Assembly (NCBI RefSeq): GCF_013368755.1
Contig: NC_049562.1
Location: 1,736,001-1,800,000, forward strand
Source of the DNA: Talaromyces rugulosus
Taxonomy: Eukaryota > Ascomycota > Eurotiomycetes > Eurotiales > Trichocomaceae
Length of the DNA stretch: 64,000 nucleotides
Direction of reading: 5' to 3'
The notes beneath the pieces are model-generated. The model worked only from the letters and a program-made list of their open reading frames with translations, searched no databases and was not told the DNA's origin. This document shows, piece after piece, positions 35,402 through 45,553 of the stretch (positions within the stretch are counted from its first letter, which is position 1; every line of letters begins with the position of its first letter). A program made the translations under genes and the position numbers.

Positions 35402-35748
35402 ATGGCAGACCAAGGAGACGCCCCAGCGGCGGTCGAGCACCTCAACATTAAAGTCACCGACAATAATAACGAAGTCTTCTTCAAAATCAAGCGGTCTACG
35501 CAACTAAAGAAACTCATGGATGCTTTTTGCGAACGTCAAGGGAAACAGTCATCATCGGTTCGTTTTCTCTTCGACGGCACTCGTGTGCGCCCTGAGGACA
35601 CGCCAGACACGGTAAGTGATGAGTTTTCTCTTCTCAGAAACATGATCTACGGTGTCTTGAGCAGTTGGCTAATGGAATGCGTGATCTCCAGCTCGAGATG
35701 GCAGACGGCGATACTCTCGAAGTTCACCAAGAACAAATTGGAGGATGA
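35402..35748 (+). CDS. sumO: SUMO (Smt3-type ubiquitin-like modifier)
   Basis: SUMO is conjugated to lysines of nuclear proteins through the E1 Aos1-Uba2 and E2 Ubc9. Two exons, 35402-35611 and 35692-35748 (intron 80 nt), sum to 267 nt, 88 residues. The N-terminal tail is short and flexible. The fold shows HLNIKVTDNNNEVFFKIK, RSTQLKKLMDAFCERQG, VRFLFDGTRVRPEDTPDT and LEMADGDTLEVHQEQIGG, nearly the fungal consensus. The reading frame stops straight after the conjugating Gly-Gly, so no C-terminal propeptide is encoded (see findings). The ATG at 35402 is the first in frame that gives the normal start MADQG. It is divergent from CMC4. Confidence 0.97.
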
Positions 35749-36123
35749 GTCCGTGGTTTTACCTCTTTCAATAAAAACCCGATGCACCTGTCTTGCATAG
35801 TACCAACACCTACACCTTTTTTTTTTCGACCACGAGATATGTCCCCAAATGGCGCGATGGAGTTTACAATTTCCAAATACAAATCAAACCAAAAAAAGAA
35901 CCTATACTCTTGCTAGAGATAGTCTGATATAATTTGGATATTCTTTTTCTTTGAAAGTATACTTGTTTTCATGTAGCAAGAGCGTTACATTAAATTTTTT
36001 TTAGATAGTCTACAAATTCAGTAAAGGCCAGTGGTATTTATTTACATGCCTCTGTGGCAGTGGATAGAGTGTTGCACTGGCAACAACCTCAAGTAATTAT
36101 GCAAAAAACTATAGTGGCATGGA
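35749..36123. other. Convergent 3' region SUMO / 193-aa protein gene
   Basis: This 375-bp AT-rich stretch holds the 3' ends of two genes. A patch at about 36045-36090 faintly resembles the 5' half of a tRNA but lacks a complete cloverleaf (see rejected items). Confidence 0.55.
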
Positions 36124-36761
36124 CTAGTCCTCCCATACCGCCGATTTTGCCTTGTTTTCTTCCTCCTGGGTTCTCGCCGCCTCCTCTTTGGCCTTGTTCC
36201 GGCGCTTCATCTCTTTTTCCTTGACTGCCCTGTCATATGCTCGCTCCTCCTCGGTCCGTTTGGGGGCGCGTATACCTAGCGCACCGGCAATCATTCTGCT
36301 TGCTACGGCCGTCTGCTTTTCTGGGCGTGCCCGCGGTGACTCTCGGGGAGCCGCTGCCCCCTGCGAACGAGTATTCCACTGGGGCACAAAATCGCCGTAG
36401 TCTGTGGCCGGCGTGGAAGGGGGCGCTAATGGCCCCTCTGATTTTGAAGATGGCGAGCTGATTCCTATCTTTGCCGTTGTTGAGGCTGATGATGCTGTGC
36501 CTTCGTCCGTTTCGGTCTCAGAGCCCGAGTCAGACAAGTCATCTTCCCACGAATCAGCCACTACTTCCTTTTTCTTGGTGGATTTGGCGCCGGTCGACTT
36601 TTTCACGGCGAGGCGTGAAATGTCGGGGTCTGGCCTCTTGTCTTGGATGGACAGGTCCTCTACGGACTGCTCCAGGCTTGCTGCGTCTCGTTAGCAATGT
36701 GCGAGTCGAGTCCAGGAGCGCTGGCAAATGGCAAACCTTGAGGGCTGACACTACGGTCCAT
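36124..36761 (-). CDS. Unrecognised conserved-looking protein, 193 aa
   Basis: I do not recognise this protein. Two exons, 36761-36737 (25 nt) and 36680-36124, sum to 582 nt, 193 residues; the start ATG opens MDRSVSPQ and the splice joins it to SLEQSVEDLSIQDKRPD. The middle is acidic and Ser-rich (SWEDDLSDSGSETETDEG) and likely disordered. A block TPATDYGDFVPQWNTR is followed by a more ordered C-terminal part with MIAGALGIRAPKRTEEERAY and then a long charged helix rich in Lys and Glu (VKEKEMKRRNKAKEEAARTQ), ending VWED. The charged helix could be a coiled coil. Codon use and the consistent splice frame suggest a real gene. Function unknown. Confidence 0.75.
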
Positions 36762-37587
36762 GACAATCCTAACGTATATGTATATATATATATATATATA
36801 TTTGTGCAGATATAAAATATGGCAGACCGTGCCTGGTTGAGGTATTTACAGGAGCAGCAGCAGCCAAGTGCGTCATTATTATTGCCCACACCCCGCCTTG
36901 TCCGGGGTTGGCTGCTGTGATTGGCTGTCTGCCGCACCGAGGCTCAATTCTTGTGAATATGTATAATAGATACTATTTAAATAGTATGAATCATAATATG
37001 TATCTAGTTGGCATTGTGGGTATGAGAAACCAAGCGTTAGATGTTATTTTAAATGTTCAATGTTGTTCTATAAGGGAAACACATCTGTACTTTATATTTA
37101 CATACATATGTATAAAGGTGCATGGACTTGAGGTGGAAACAATAGTAGTTTAAAGTTGAAATTGCTCATGTAAAACCATACAGCAAATTCAAGTTTGACC
37201 TGAACATTTCAAGTGTTCTATATGTATCCATCATGCACAGAGTATGAAGAAGGCTATACTCGGAAACAAGCCCGAGCCGGCTTCGGCTTCTCCCCAGGTC
37301 TTGGCATCGGACCGGCCGCTCTTTCTTCGTGAGAAGGCTATGTGCGCCCAATTTGCCGTCTCATATATTCCCCAGTTTTCTGTTCATTCGTGCTTTTTTA
37401 TTCTTCTTCTGTTTGTTTCACCCTCTTGATTTGATCGTGACAGCGTTCATCGCATGTTCCTTTTGCCTAGCATTGCTTGTACAGACTGCGACTCCCGACA
37501 TTGCTATATACAAACGCCAACTAGAACATCCTCAGCTCCTCAGCTGCAGGGCCCGTCTTTGAAAGCGCGACATAACATTAGTACAAA
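36762..37587. promoter_or_regulatory. Divergent intergenic with a TA microsatellite
   Basis: This 826-bp stretch lies between divergent genes. A TA dinucleotide run at about 36777-36801 lies just upstream of the 193-aa gene. The rest is AT-rich with no gene seen. Confidence 0.55.
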
Positions 37588-40171
37588 ATGGCGACTAACT
37601 TATCACCTGCCAGAGTGCGGTCATTGACTGCCTCTGCTCGGCGATTGTGCCGATCTGCTACCTTTTCCACCTCGTCTAAAAAGCTTGGATACGCGGATAC
37701 GCTTCGAAATCTTAAGATCGGCGCCCATACAAGGGTTCTCTACCAAGGTTTTACTGGTTGGTTTCAAGCAAAATCTTCATTGACGAGCACCTGCTAACTC
37801 TGCAACTCACAGGCCGTCAAGTATGATATCGTTTAGAGTTGTTGCAGCGCTTATCACTAATTGGCTTTATGACAGGCGACTGCCAATGCAAAAGAGTCCA
37901 TCGACTGGGGAACTAATATTGTGGGTGGTGTCAAGCCCGAGGTAGAAGGCGAGCATCTCGGCTTGCCAATCTTACCATCTGTCCGAGAAGTGAGTGTGTA
38001 CGATTTACCCTCCCTTAGTGATGTTAATTAACCTTCATCAATCTCAGGCAAAAAAGAAATTGAATCCGGATGCGTCTGCCATCTATGTACCAGGAGACCG
38101 AACGGCCAAAGCCATCGAAGAAGCTATAGAGTCAGAAATCCCCCTCGTGGTGGCTGTTGCCGAACATGTTCCTGTCCATGACATGCTGCGAGTAGGTACA
38201 TCCGTCCTGACTGCAGGTAACCTTTTATTTAAATTATATATTAGATTCACTCCATGCTCAAAACACAGTCTAAAACGAGACTGGTGGGAGCCAACTGTCC
38301 GGGTATTGTGTCTGTCGTGGGCAAGTGCCGTATAGGGTTCCAGCCACTGCCTTGCTTTTCCCCCGGTAGGATTGGAATTGTCAACAAGTCAGGCACCCTG
38401 AGCTACGAAGCGTTTGCATCTACAACTAGAGCTGGGCTAGGTCAAAGTCTATGCATTAGCATGGGAGGAGACGTCTTGGCCGGCACTACGTTTGTAGATG
38501 CGCTGAAGGTCTTTGAGGAGGACCCCGACACAGATGGGATTATTCTGATTGGAGAGGTCGGAGGAGTGGCAGAGTTGGATGCTGCTGAATGGATTAAGGA
38601 TTACCACACGAGGACATCAAATCCGAAGTGAGCAGACAATTCTTATTTTGAGCTGAACCCCGTTCCGCTAACACTTGTGAAAACAGACCGATCATGGCCT
38701 TGATTGGTGGTTTAGAAGCTCCTCAAGGCCGAATTATGGGACACGCCGGCGCGTGGGCAGCTCCTGGAGAGCCCAGCGCCAAGTTCAAGTATCAAGCACT
38801 CGAGAAAGCCGGGGTAACTATGGTGTCGCATCCCGAGAAGTTTGGAGATGGCATGAAGACTCTTTTGGCAAACCGAGGATTTCAATCAAATGCCTCTACC
38901 TCTGTAAGTGATGGATGTCAAACCTCTGAAGGGCAAGCCAGTTAATTTTGTATAAACAGACATTGTCCCGGTCAGCCGGCCAGCAGAGAGGATTTCACAC
39001 TATGAGACGATTCAAGAACCCTCCGATGTCTCAAGCCCCTCAAACACAACAACGACGCTCCCTTTATATCAAGCAACACCAGGCATTTGATATTCTCCAG
39101 AAAAGGCACGTTAAGACACAAGAAAAGACTGTTTCTTCCGAACATTTCAACCTAGCAGTGGGCATCGATAGGACATCGCTGTCTCCATGTATCACCGTGT
39201 CTTCTGCCAGCCCATCTGAAGAATCATTTTTGAGAATCCCTTTGGACTACCGCGATAAGCATCGCATCATTTTCGAAAACGCGACCCCGATGGTAAGCCA
39301 AATTATTTCCTTCTTGGGATTGCCATTGGAAGATCATGAACCATTGCAAAAATATATTCGCAAACTCTGGCCCATTTTCATGGAAAAGGAAGCTTTTCTT
39401 ATGAGCACGAGGGCCTCTATCACTGATAACGTGGTGGTTGTGCACGAGGCAAGGTTTGGTTTTGACGATGCCGCTTTCCGCAGCGCGGGCCGACAGAAAG
39501 AAGTGCATGCTTTACGCGATACCCGTGATGAGGTTCCAGAGGAAGTAAAAGCAGAGAGACAGGGGGCTATCTATGTCAAGTATGGTTTTATTCCAGGATG
39601 TTACATTTGGCATGACTGATTTCTTGGTAGGCTCGACGGAGAGGGAAGCATCGGGACTTTGGGTAAGGGAATACCAATGAGACAAAAGTAGGATTCGCCG
39701 CTAACTTTGGTTTATAGTCAACGGCGCCGGGCTTGCGATGAACACGGTCGACTCTCTTATACTGAAAGGCGGCCATCCGGCCAACTTCCTTGATACCGGC
39801 GGCAAAGCAACTTCAGATACTATTGAAGGATCGTTTCGTATCCTGTGCTCCGATCCACGCATCAAGACCATCTTTGTGAATATATTTGGCGGATTGACCA
39901 AGTGTGACATGATTGCGCAGGGAATCATCAACGCATTTAAGAACTTGAACATGACGGTTCCGGTGGTTGTGCGACTACGCGGGACCAACGAAGAGAAGGG
40001 GCAAAAAATGGTGGGTTGATATCTATTTACCCTCCACTTTTTGTTTTATAACAAAAGCTAATTGATGATTCTTAGATTGCTCAGAGTGGGCTGTCACTGC
40101 ATTCCTTTGACAGTTTCGACGAAGCAGCAGAAAAGGTCATTAGTCTTGCAAAAGAGGCCCCGAAAGTATAG
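37588..40171 (+). CDS. Fused succinyl-CoA synthetase alpha-beta protein with degenerate nucleotide-binding half
   Basis: Succinyl-CoA synthetase is normally an alpha and a beta chain in mitochondria. Here ten exons (37588-37756, 37813-37820, 37876-37989, 38048-38191, 38245-38627, 38687-38903, 38960-39579, 39631-39662, 39718-40010, 40076-40171) sum to 2076 nt, one frame of 691 residues. Residues 1-30 are Arg/Ser-rich like a mitochondrial presequence. The alpha part (to about 345) keeps [20 protein letters not shown], the GEVGG motif and the phosphohistidine in [13 protein letters not shown] (about H292). A linker with [10 protein letters not shown] resembles another presequence. The beta part begins [13 protein letters not shown] and its CoA-ligase half is normal ([31 protein letters not shown]). 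Its ATP-grasp half is about 75 residues short and lacks the Gly-rich loop and metal ligands, so normal ATP use is doubtful. Confidence 0.88.
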
Positions 40172-40782
40172 ATTTGTATATACTGTAGATAGATAGATAG
40201 ATAGATAGATGTATCTATAATCACATGTCTGTTCATATTTGTGATGACTAGAATACAAGGTATGTGCTCGGGACTCGGAACTCAATAGAGGCGTTTATAT
40301 GTACTTTGGATTTGTTGAGAACTTGGTCCATTTTAATGTTTGGCACTATGAAATTCGCCTCCGGGTATTTTTATGCTAGGATAACCTAGGATAACTAGGG
40401 GATAATTATTAGGACGAGGCGTCAACGTTCTTGTTAGGAGAATGTACCGAGGTACTTTCGAAAGTGAGCCATATGTAGAAATTTTTTTATATTCCAACGG
40501 CGAAACCCGTTGGGTTCTTAAACAATAGAGTTAGTAGAACATCCTGCACCACAAGACAGAGCAATGTGTTTTAATAACCAGTCTGCTCAGAATTGTATAA
40601 TAATAGACCATGGGTCGGCTGCTATCGGGCCTCGGCGGTCCACGTTGCGCGCCGGCCCTTTTACTCGATGCGGACCTGAATCTTCAATAATACACCCGTT
40701 TGTTGCGCAACAATGGTTTGCTGACGGACTATTATTAGCGAATTATTCATCATTTCCCAACAGTCTTTTTGCTCTGGCCTGA
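40172..40782. other. Intergenic with GATA tetranucleotide microsatellite
   Basis: This 611-bp stretch follows the fused gene. An ATAG/GATA tetranucleotide repeat of about six copies lies at 40187-40209, in its 3' flank. No gene is seen. Confidence 0.6.
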
Positions 40783-41803
40783 ATGGTTCCCACCGTTATC
40801 GCGCGGGCAGCAGCGCCCTTGGTCCGGGCTACTACTACAAAAGCTCCGTATCCCGCTGTCGGCCGCCGCGTCTTGTTGCGACTCGCCAGCCCACGTCTGT
40901 ACTCAACAGGTAGGATCCTTTTCTCTTATGTGGATATTTTGAAAAAAAATCCAAAAAAATCCGGCGTGTGAATATACGCTGACATACAGTGTGCCCGACA
41001 GCAACGCCACCCAAGCCCCCCTCAAGACTGCGTCGTGCTCTCGGCTTCACTTCGCTCGCCGTGGTTGCGTTTTTCGCCGGTCTGTCTGTCGCTCCATTCC
41101 AAGCCGCCAACAAAATCATGGCTGTCGGGATCCCTACCGACGAGGAGACGCTGGAGATCTTCCAGCCGGTCGACGAGCTCTCGCAGCGGATTGAGGAGCA
41201 CATCAAGACGCACGCGCTGGCCCAGGAACTACGATCCCAAGCCGATTTCATCGAATCGCGGCCTCATCTGAAGATCCCGGACACCCTGCGAGACCGACAT
41301 TTGACGGCGGGCACGCTGGCCGGTCCCGATCGCATCGTCGTGCCGCCGTACGTCTGGTCGGAGAAGTCGGGCAAGGAATTGGTCTCGATTTTCTACCTCG
41401 GCGATGCGCTGAACGGCCACCCGGGCATTGTCCATGGAGGACTGCTGGCGACTATCCTGGACGAAGGTCTGGCGCGCTGCTGCTTTCCGGCGCTGCCGAA
41501 TCGTATTGGTGTGACGGCCAATCTCAACATTGACTATCGACAGCCCGTCAAGGCAGACACCTATGTTGTGCTTCGGGCTACGACTGTCAAGGCCGAGGGC
41601 CGCAAGGCCTGGGTGGAGGGCCGTCTGGAGACGCTGCCTGAGGGCGATGAGAAGCCTGTGTTGCTGGTTGAGGCCAAGGCTCTTTTTATAGAGCCCAAAT
41701 TTGCGTCGGTATGTTTATCATTTCCCTTGTTCCTCTCTTTCAGGGCACACCACATGCTAAACTGCTCTAGAAATTGCCCGCCATCACCAAGGCCGTGACC
41801 TAG
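40783..41803 (+). CDS. Hotdog-fold acyl-CoA thioesterase-like protein, probably mitochondrial
   Basis: Belongs to the 4HBT/PaaI-like thioesterase superfamily, similar to fungal relatives of human THEM4. Three exons (40783-40909, 40990-41708, 41771-41803) sum to 879 nt, 292 residues. The N terminus is rich in Arg, Ala and Ser (ARAAAPLVRATTTKAPYP) as a mitochondrial presequence would be, and a hydrophobic segment near residues 57-75 (LGFTSLAVVAFFAGLSV) could anchor it in the inner membrane. The hotdog domain contains the signature GHPGIVHGGLLATILDE, with the His-Gly-Gly and the following Asp-Glu typical of catalytic thioesterases, then ANLNIDYRQPVKADTYVVL and KAWVEGRLE. The acyl substrate cannot be read from sequence. 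Confidence 0.88.
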
Positions 41804-42208
41804 GTCGCATTTTACGATAGGCGTTTTGTTATAGGACCATATTACGAGCACTTGATAGAGCTGCATTAATTGAGTTTAGATTGTGGAATTTAGTAGAAAG
41901 CACATATCAAACAATAAATAAGAGAGAATCATAATTATATTGTGATATTTAAAAGATTAAAAAAAAAAAAAACAATTTATAGAAATACGCCTGGTGGCAC
42001 TGGGTTAACTAGAGTGGATGTGGAGACTCGCCATTCGCAGGCCCGACTTCCAGCCCGCAGCTCCCAAGCTCCAGGAACGTCACTCCCGACAGCACCGCAG
42101 ACAGAGTCAGACCCTTTTTCGACGTGATACCTTGTGCCCGCCTGTTGAGCGTGGCAGCAGGCATCCTATTTTTCTTCGACAGTCTTATCAGCAGGTGGCC
42201 CGACAAAA
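41804..42208. other. Intergenic, VMA5 promoter
   Basis: This 405-bp stretch has an A-run at about 41958-41970 and GC-rich sequence nearer the VMA5 start. No gene is seen. Confidence 0.55.
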
Positions 42209-43627
42209 ATGGCCAAGAACATCAGATACCAGCTGCTTTCGCTCCCCACCACCATTGTTCCGTCCCACCACCACGATGACGCCCTGGAGACCATCTCGTC
42301 GACCGTGGGCCCCGACGGCGCAGTCTCCTCGTTCCCGATCCCCGAGTTTAAGATAGGAACGTTAGACGCCCTCGTGCAGCAGGCGGAGGAGCTGGGAAAG
42401 CTGGAGAGCGTGTGCCAGGCCGTCGTCGGCAAGGTGGGCGATGCGCTCAAGGGCATCCTCGACGGCGACGAGGACCAGATACAGCGGATGAAGACGGTGA
42501 ATGACAGTATGTGCTATACATATTTTTTTTGGGGTTCTGTTTTGGTGTCGTCGACTGATCGCTGTGCTAGAACCCGTTGACCAGTATTTGCGAACGTTTC
42601 AATGGAATAAAGTCAAGTATCGTGCGGATAGGTCGATTGGCGAGTTGATTGATTTGCTGCACAAGGTGTGTATTTTCATGTTTTTCCCCATGTATTTTCA
42701 TGACTGCTGGGGTAGATTGCTGACGGAACTCGATGTCTAGGAAGCTGCTAGTATTGACAGCGATATCCGAACCAAATACTCCCAGTACAATCAGATCAAA
42801 AATACGTTGGCGGGACTACAGCGAAAGCAGACGTAAGCACATTGGTTCTGTCAGATTAGAGGAAAGGTCATTGACGAGCGTGTTTAGTGGAAACCTATCG
42901 ACAAAATCACTGGCCTCCATTGTCGACCCGCGACAACTTGTCCACGAATCCGAATATCTAGAATCACACCTGCTAGCAATCCCAGCCCAGCAAGTGAAAG
43001 AATTCTTCAAGATCTACGAGACGGTAGCACCCATGGTTGTCCCACGGTCTGCGAACCTGGTCGCTTCCGACAACGAGTTCAGCCTTTTTGCCGTGACGAC
43101 GTTCAAGAAGCACAGCCAAGAGTTTGTGCACAAAGCGCGAGAGCACAAGTGGATACCGCGAGACTTTAAATACTCCGAGGGCGGCCGCGAGGCAGAAGCC
43201 AAGGAAGTCGAGCGAGTTGGAGGCGACGAACGCAAGTTGTGGGGGGAGACTCTGCGGCTTGGTCGCACTGGCTGGAGCGAGGCCGTCATGGTGTGGATTC
43301 ATGTTCTTGTTCTGAGGGTCTTTGTCGAGACTGTCCTGCGGTATGGACTGCCTTTGGACTTTGTGTCTGCTATTGTTCGGGTATTTCTCTCTCTTCCTTT
43401 CTCTCTCTTCTACTTGATTCACTAACGATGCACAGGGAACATCGAAAGGCGCTGAGCGCGCAAAGAGAAACTTGGACGAGAAATACAACTACCTCGCTGG
43501 CAATGCCTTTGGCCGTGACAAGAAAGGCCGGGTCAAAAAGGATGATCCCAACGATATGCAAGCGGCCGGAGAGGGCGCAGGAGCGGAATACACGGCGTAC
43601 GTGTACTATGAATTTGAGTTCGAGTGA
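42209..43627 (+). CDS. VMA5: V-type proton ATPase subunit C
   Basis: Subunit C bridges the peripheral stalks and V1 of the vacuolar proton pump, and is released when the pump disassembles on glucose loss. Five exons (42209-42506, 42571-42665, 42741-42832, 42888-43380, 43436-43627) sum to 1170 nt, 389 residues, normal for the family. Family blocks seen are FPIPEFKIGTLDALVQQAEE near the N terminus, then YLRTFQWNKVKYR, SLASIVDPRQLV, SEYLESHLLAIP, FKKHSQEFVHKAREHKWIPR and, at the C terminus, VLRYGLPLDFVSAIVR and YNYLAGNAFGRDKKG. It converges with APS kinase, with only 186 bp between stops. Confidence 0.96.
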
Positions 43628-43813
43628 TATACCATCCTTGAAATAGTTGTTTTTTTTTTTTTGCTTCCCAAATTTTGAGGGAATGATCCTACATATGCGA
43701 GAATATGATATATACTGGCTATGTGCCATGATGCTATCATGTATGATTTGAATCTACATATATACGGATTCGACTCTGAATCAAGCCATGAAACTAGAAA
43801 ATTTTGATAAAAT

Positions 43814-44508
43814 CTAGTTTTTAGCAGGCAGGTATCCCTTGGAGTCCAGGTAGGCGATGATCTGAGCGACAGCCTCCTGGACGGGCACTTCGTGGTTCTT
43901 GATGTGAACCTCCGGGCTGGCGGGGGCCTCGTAGGGGGCGCTGATGCCAGTGAAATCCTTGATAATGCCCTCCCTGGCCTTCTTGTACAAGCCCTTGGGG
44001 TCTCTCTGCTCAGCAACCTCGACGGGGACATCGACATAGACCTCAACAAAGGGCAATCCAGTCTCCTCACCGGGCGTGGGCACCTCATGCAGCTGGCGCG
44101 CCGTGTCGCGGTCCGCGCGGTACGGCGAAATAAACGAGGTAATAGCAATCGAGGCACTGTCAGCAAAGAGTTTTGCGACCTCGGCGATACGGCGAATGTT
44201 CTCGTTGCGATCCTTTTCGCTAAAGCCCAAGTCCTTGTTCAGTCCAAAACGCACGTTGTCGCCATCCAGTCGGTATGCGTGCACCCCGCGCTGCGCCAGC
44301 AGCTGGTGCTCCAGCTCGACCGCGATGGTCGACTTGCCGGATGCAGACAGGCCCGTGAGCCAGATGGTTAGGCCCTGTTGGTTGCGTAGCTTGCTGCGCT
44401 CCGAGCGAGTCAGGGCAGCGGCGTGGAAGGTGATGTTGCTGTGGAAAATGTAAGAAACTTAGCTGCTGTGGGGAGGGGGCATGTGAGGGGCACAACTCAC
44501 GTAGCCAT
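43814..44508 (-). CDS. MET14: Adenylylsulfate (APS) kinase
   Basis: Phosphorylates adenosine 5'-phosphosulfate to PAPS, the second step of sulfate assimilation, in the cytosol (sD in Aspergillus nidulans, MET14 in yeast). Two exons, 44508-44501 (8 coding nt, ATGGCTAC) and 44438-43814, sum to 633 nt, 210 residues. The P-loop is GLSASGKST, followed by [19 protein letters not shown] and the conserved [15 protein letters not shown]. The segment [10 protein letters not shown] and the loop [11 protein letters not shown] complete the family pattern. The length is right for a stand-alone kinase without fused ATP sulfurylase. The start codon on a tiny first exon is supported by the in-frame splice giving MATNITFH. 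Confidence 0.97.
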
Positions 44509-45553
44509 TGTTCTTCTTCTTTCTTTCAAGATGCTTTTGCAAATAAAAATCGAATAATTCAACGAAATTGTCAGTAAATCGATAACAGACAAAAGGGTAT
44601 CAAGAAAGTCCGGCTTTGAAATGGAAAAAGGAAGAGGGTGAGAAGAGAAAAGAGTACGTATACGTAAAGTGGAGGGGCGATGTCGCAACGGGTCTCGGGG
44701 TGGACCTTCTTCTCAGCTCAGACACGTTGATCCAATGCTATGGTTTCACTCTGCAGGAGATAAGAAATGGTCCTATAGACTACAGCACAAGCCAGTGCAG
44801 ATCCTAATTCGGGAGAATGATGTGCAGGTAATTTGTGTCCTTTTTTGTCATACGGTTTTCAGTGTTTGTCGAGTTTTCCGGTGATTTTATTGGACTACGG
44901 GAACTGCAATTGGTCGTTGATACCTTATATAGTATGCTAAAGTATTAGTACATATGTGTATACGGTTGCTAGCATTGAAACATGTTTATCTTGGACTAGT
45001 ACATACAATAACCAATAACGGACCAGCCCAAGCATAGGATAATCCATCTTCTGTAGCGTAGCATCTTTATCTACTAATTGAGGTGTAGAATGATACTTCT
45101 TTCAGGGTAGAGAATTTGTCAACAAGCAGCCTTTATTACATGTAACTAATGTTGAATAGTCATTGATACTAACAACAAAGCATTATGTAACTGCAATTTC
45201 TTTCATCTGGACTTTTCAGCCATTGTGTTCACAAAGGGTTGAAAAACTAAAGCAAGTATCTGTTGTATATTCACAAAAAGGCTTTGAGGAAAACAAAAAG
45301 ACTCGTCTATCAAAGAGCAAACAAAAAAAAACTACTCAAAAACTATCGGAATGTTCAAGCAAATTCTGTAATATCGAAAGCAGAGCGTTACATATAAAAA
45401 CCTATCCAGCCCAACCCCCCCCTGATCAATTTTCTTCTGGATTATATTTCGTGGCATAAAAACAGTGTCTTCTTGGATACTTCGGATTTAGTGTTCCCAT
45501 TTCTCACATATTATTCACCACTTCCCAGTCTTGAATCAATACCAAGTCGGATC
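44509..45553. promoter_or_regulatory. Divergent intergenic region, no gene seen
   Basis: This 1.05-kb AT-rich stretch lies between divergent genes. Short open frames on the plus strand (for example 45163-45459) are Lys/Gln-rich without recognisable features; I do not call them. Confidence 0.5.

Noticed and set aside
36045..36090. tRNA-like stretch (GCCTCTGTGGCAGTGGATAG)
   Set aside because: It resembles a tRNA acceptor and D arm, but there is no pairing acceptor strand, anticodon stem or TTCGA-type T loop downstream. At most a fragment.
40187..40209. Possible CRISPR-like or structured repeat
   Set aside because: It is a simple GATA tetranucleotide microsatellite without spacers.
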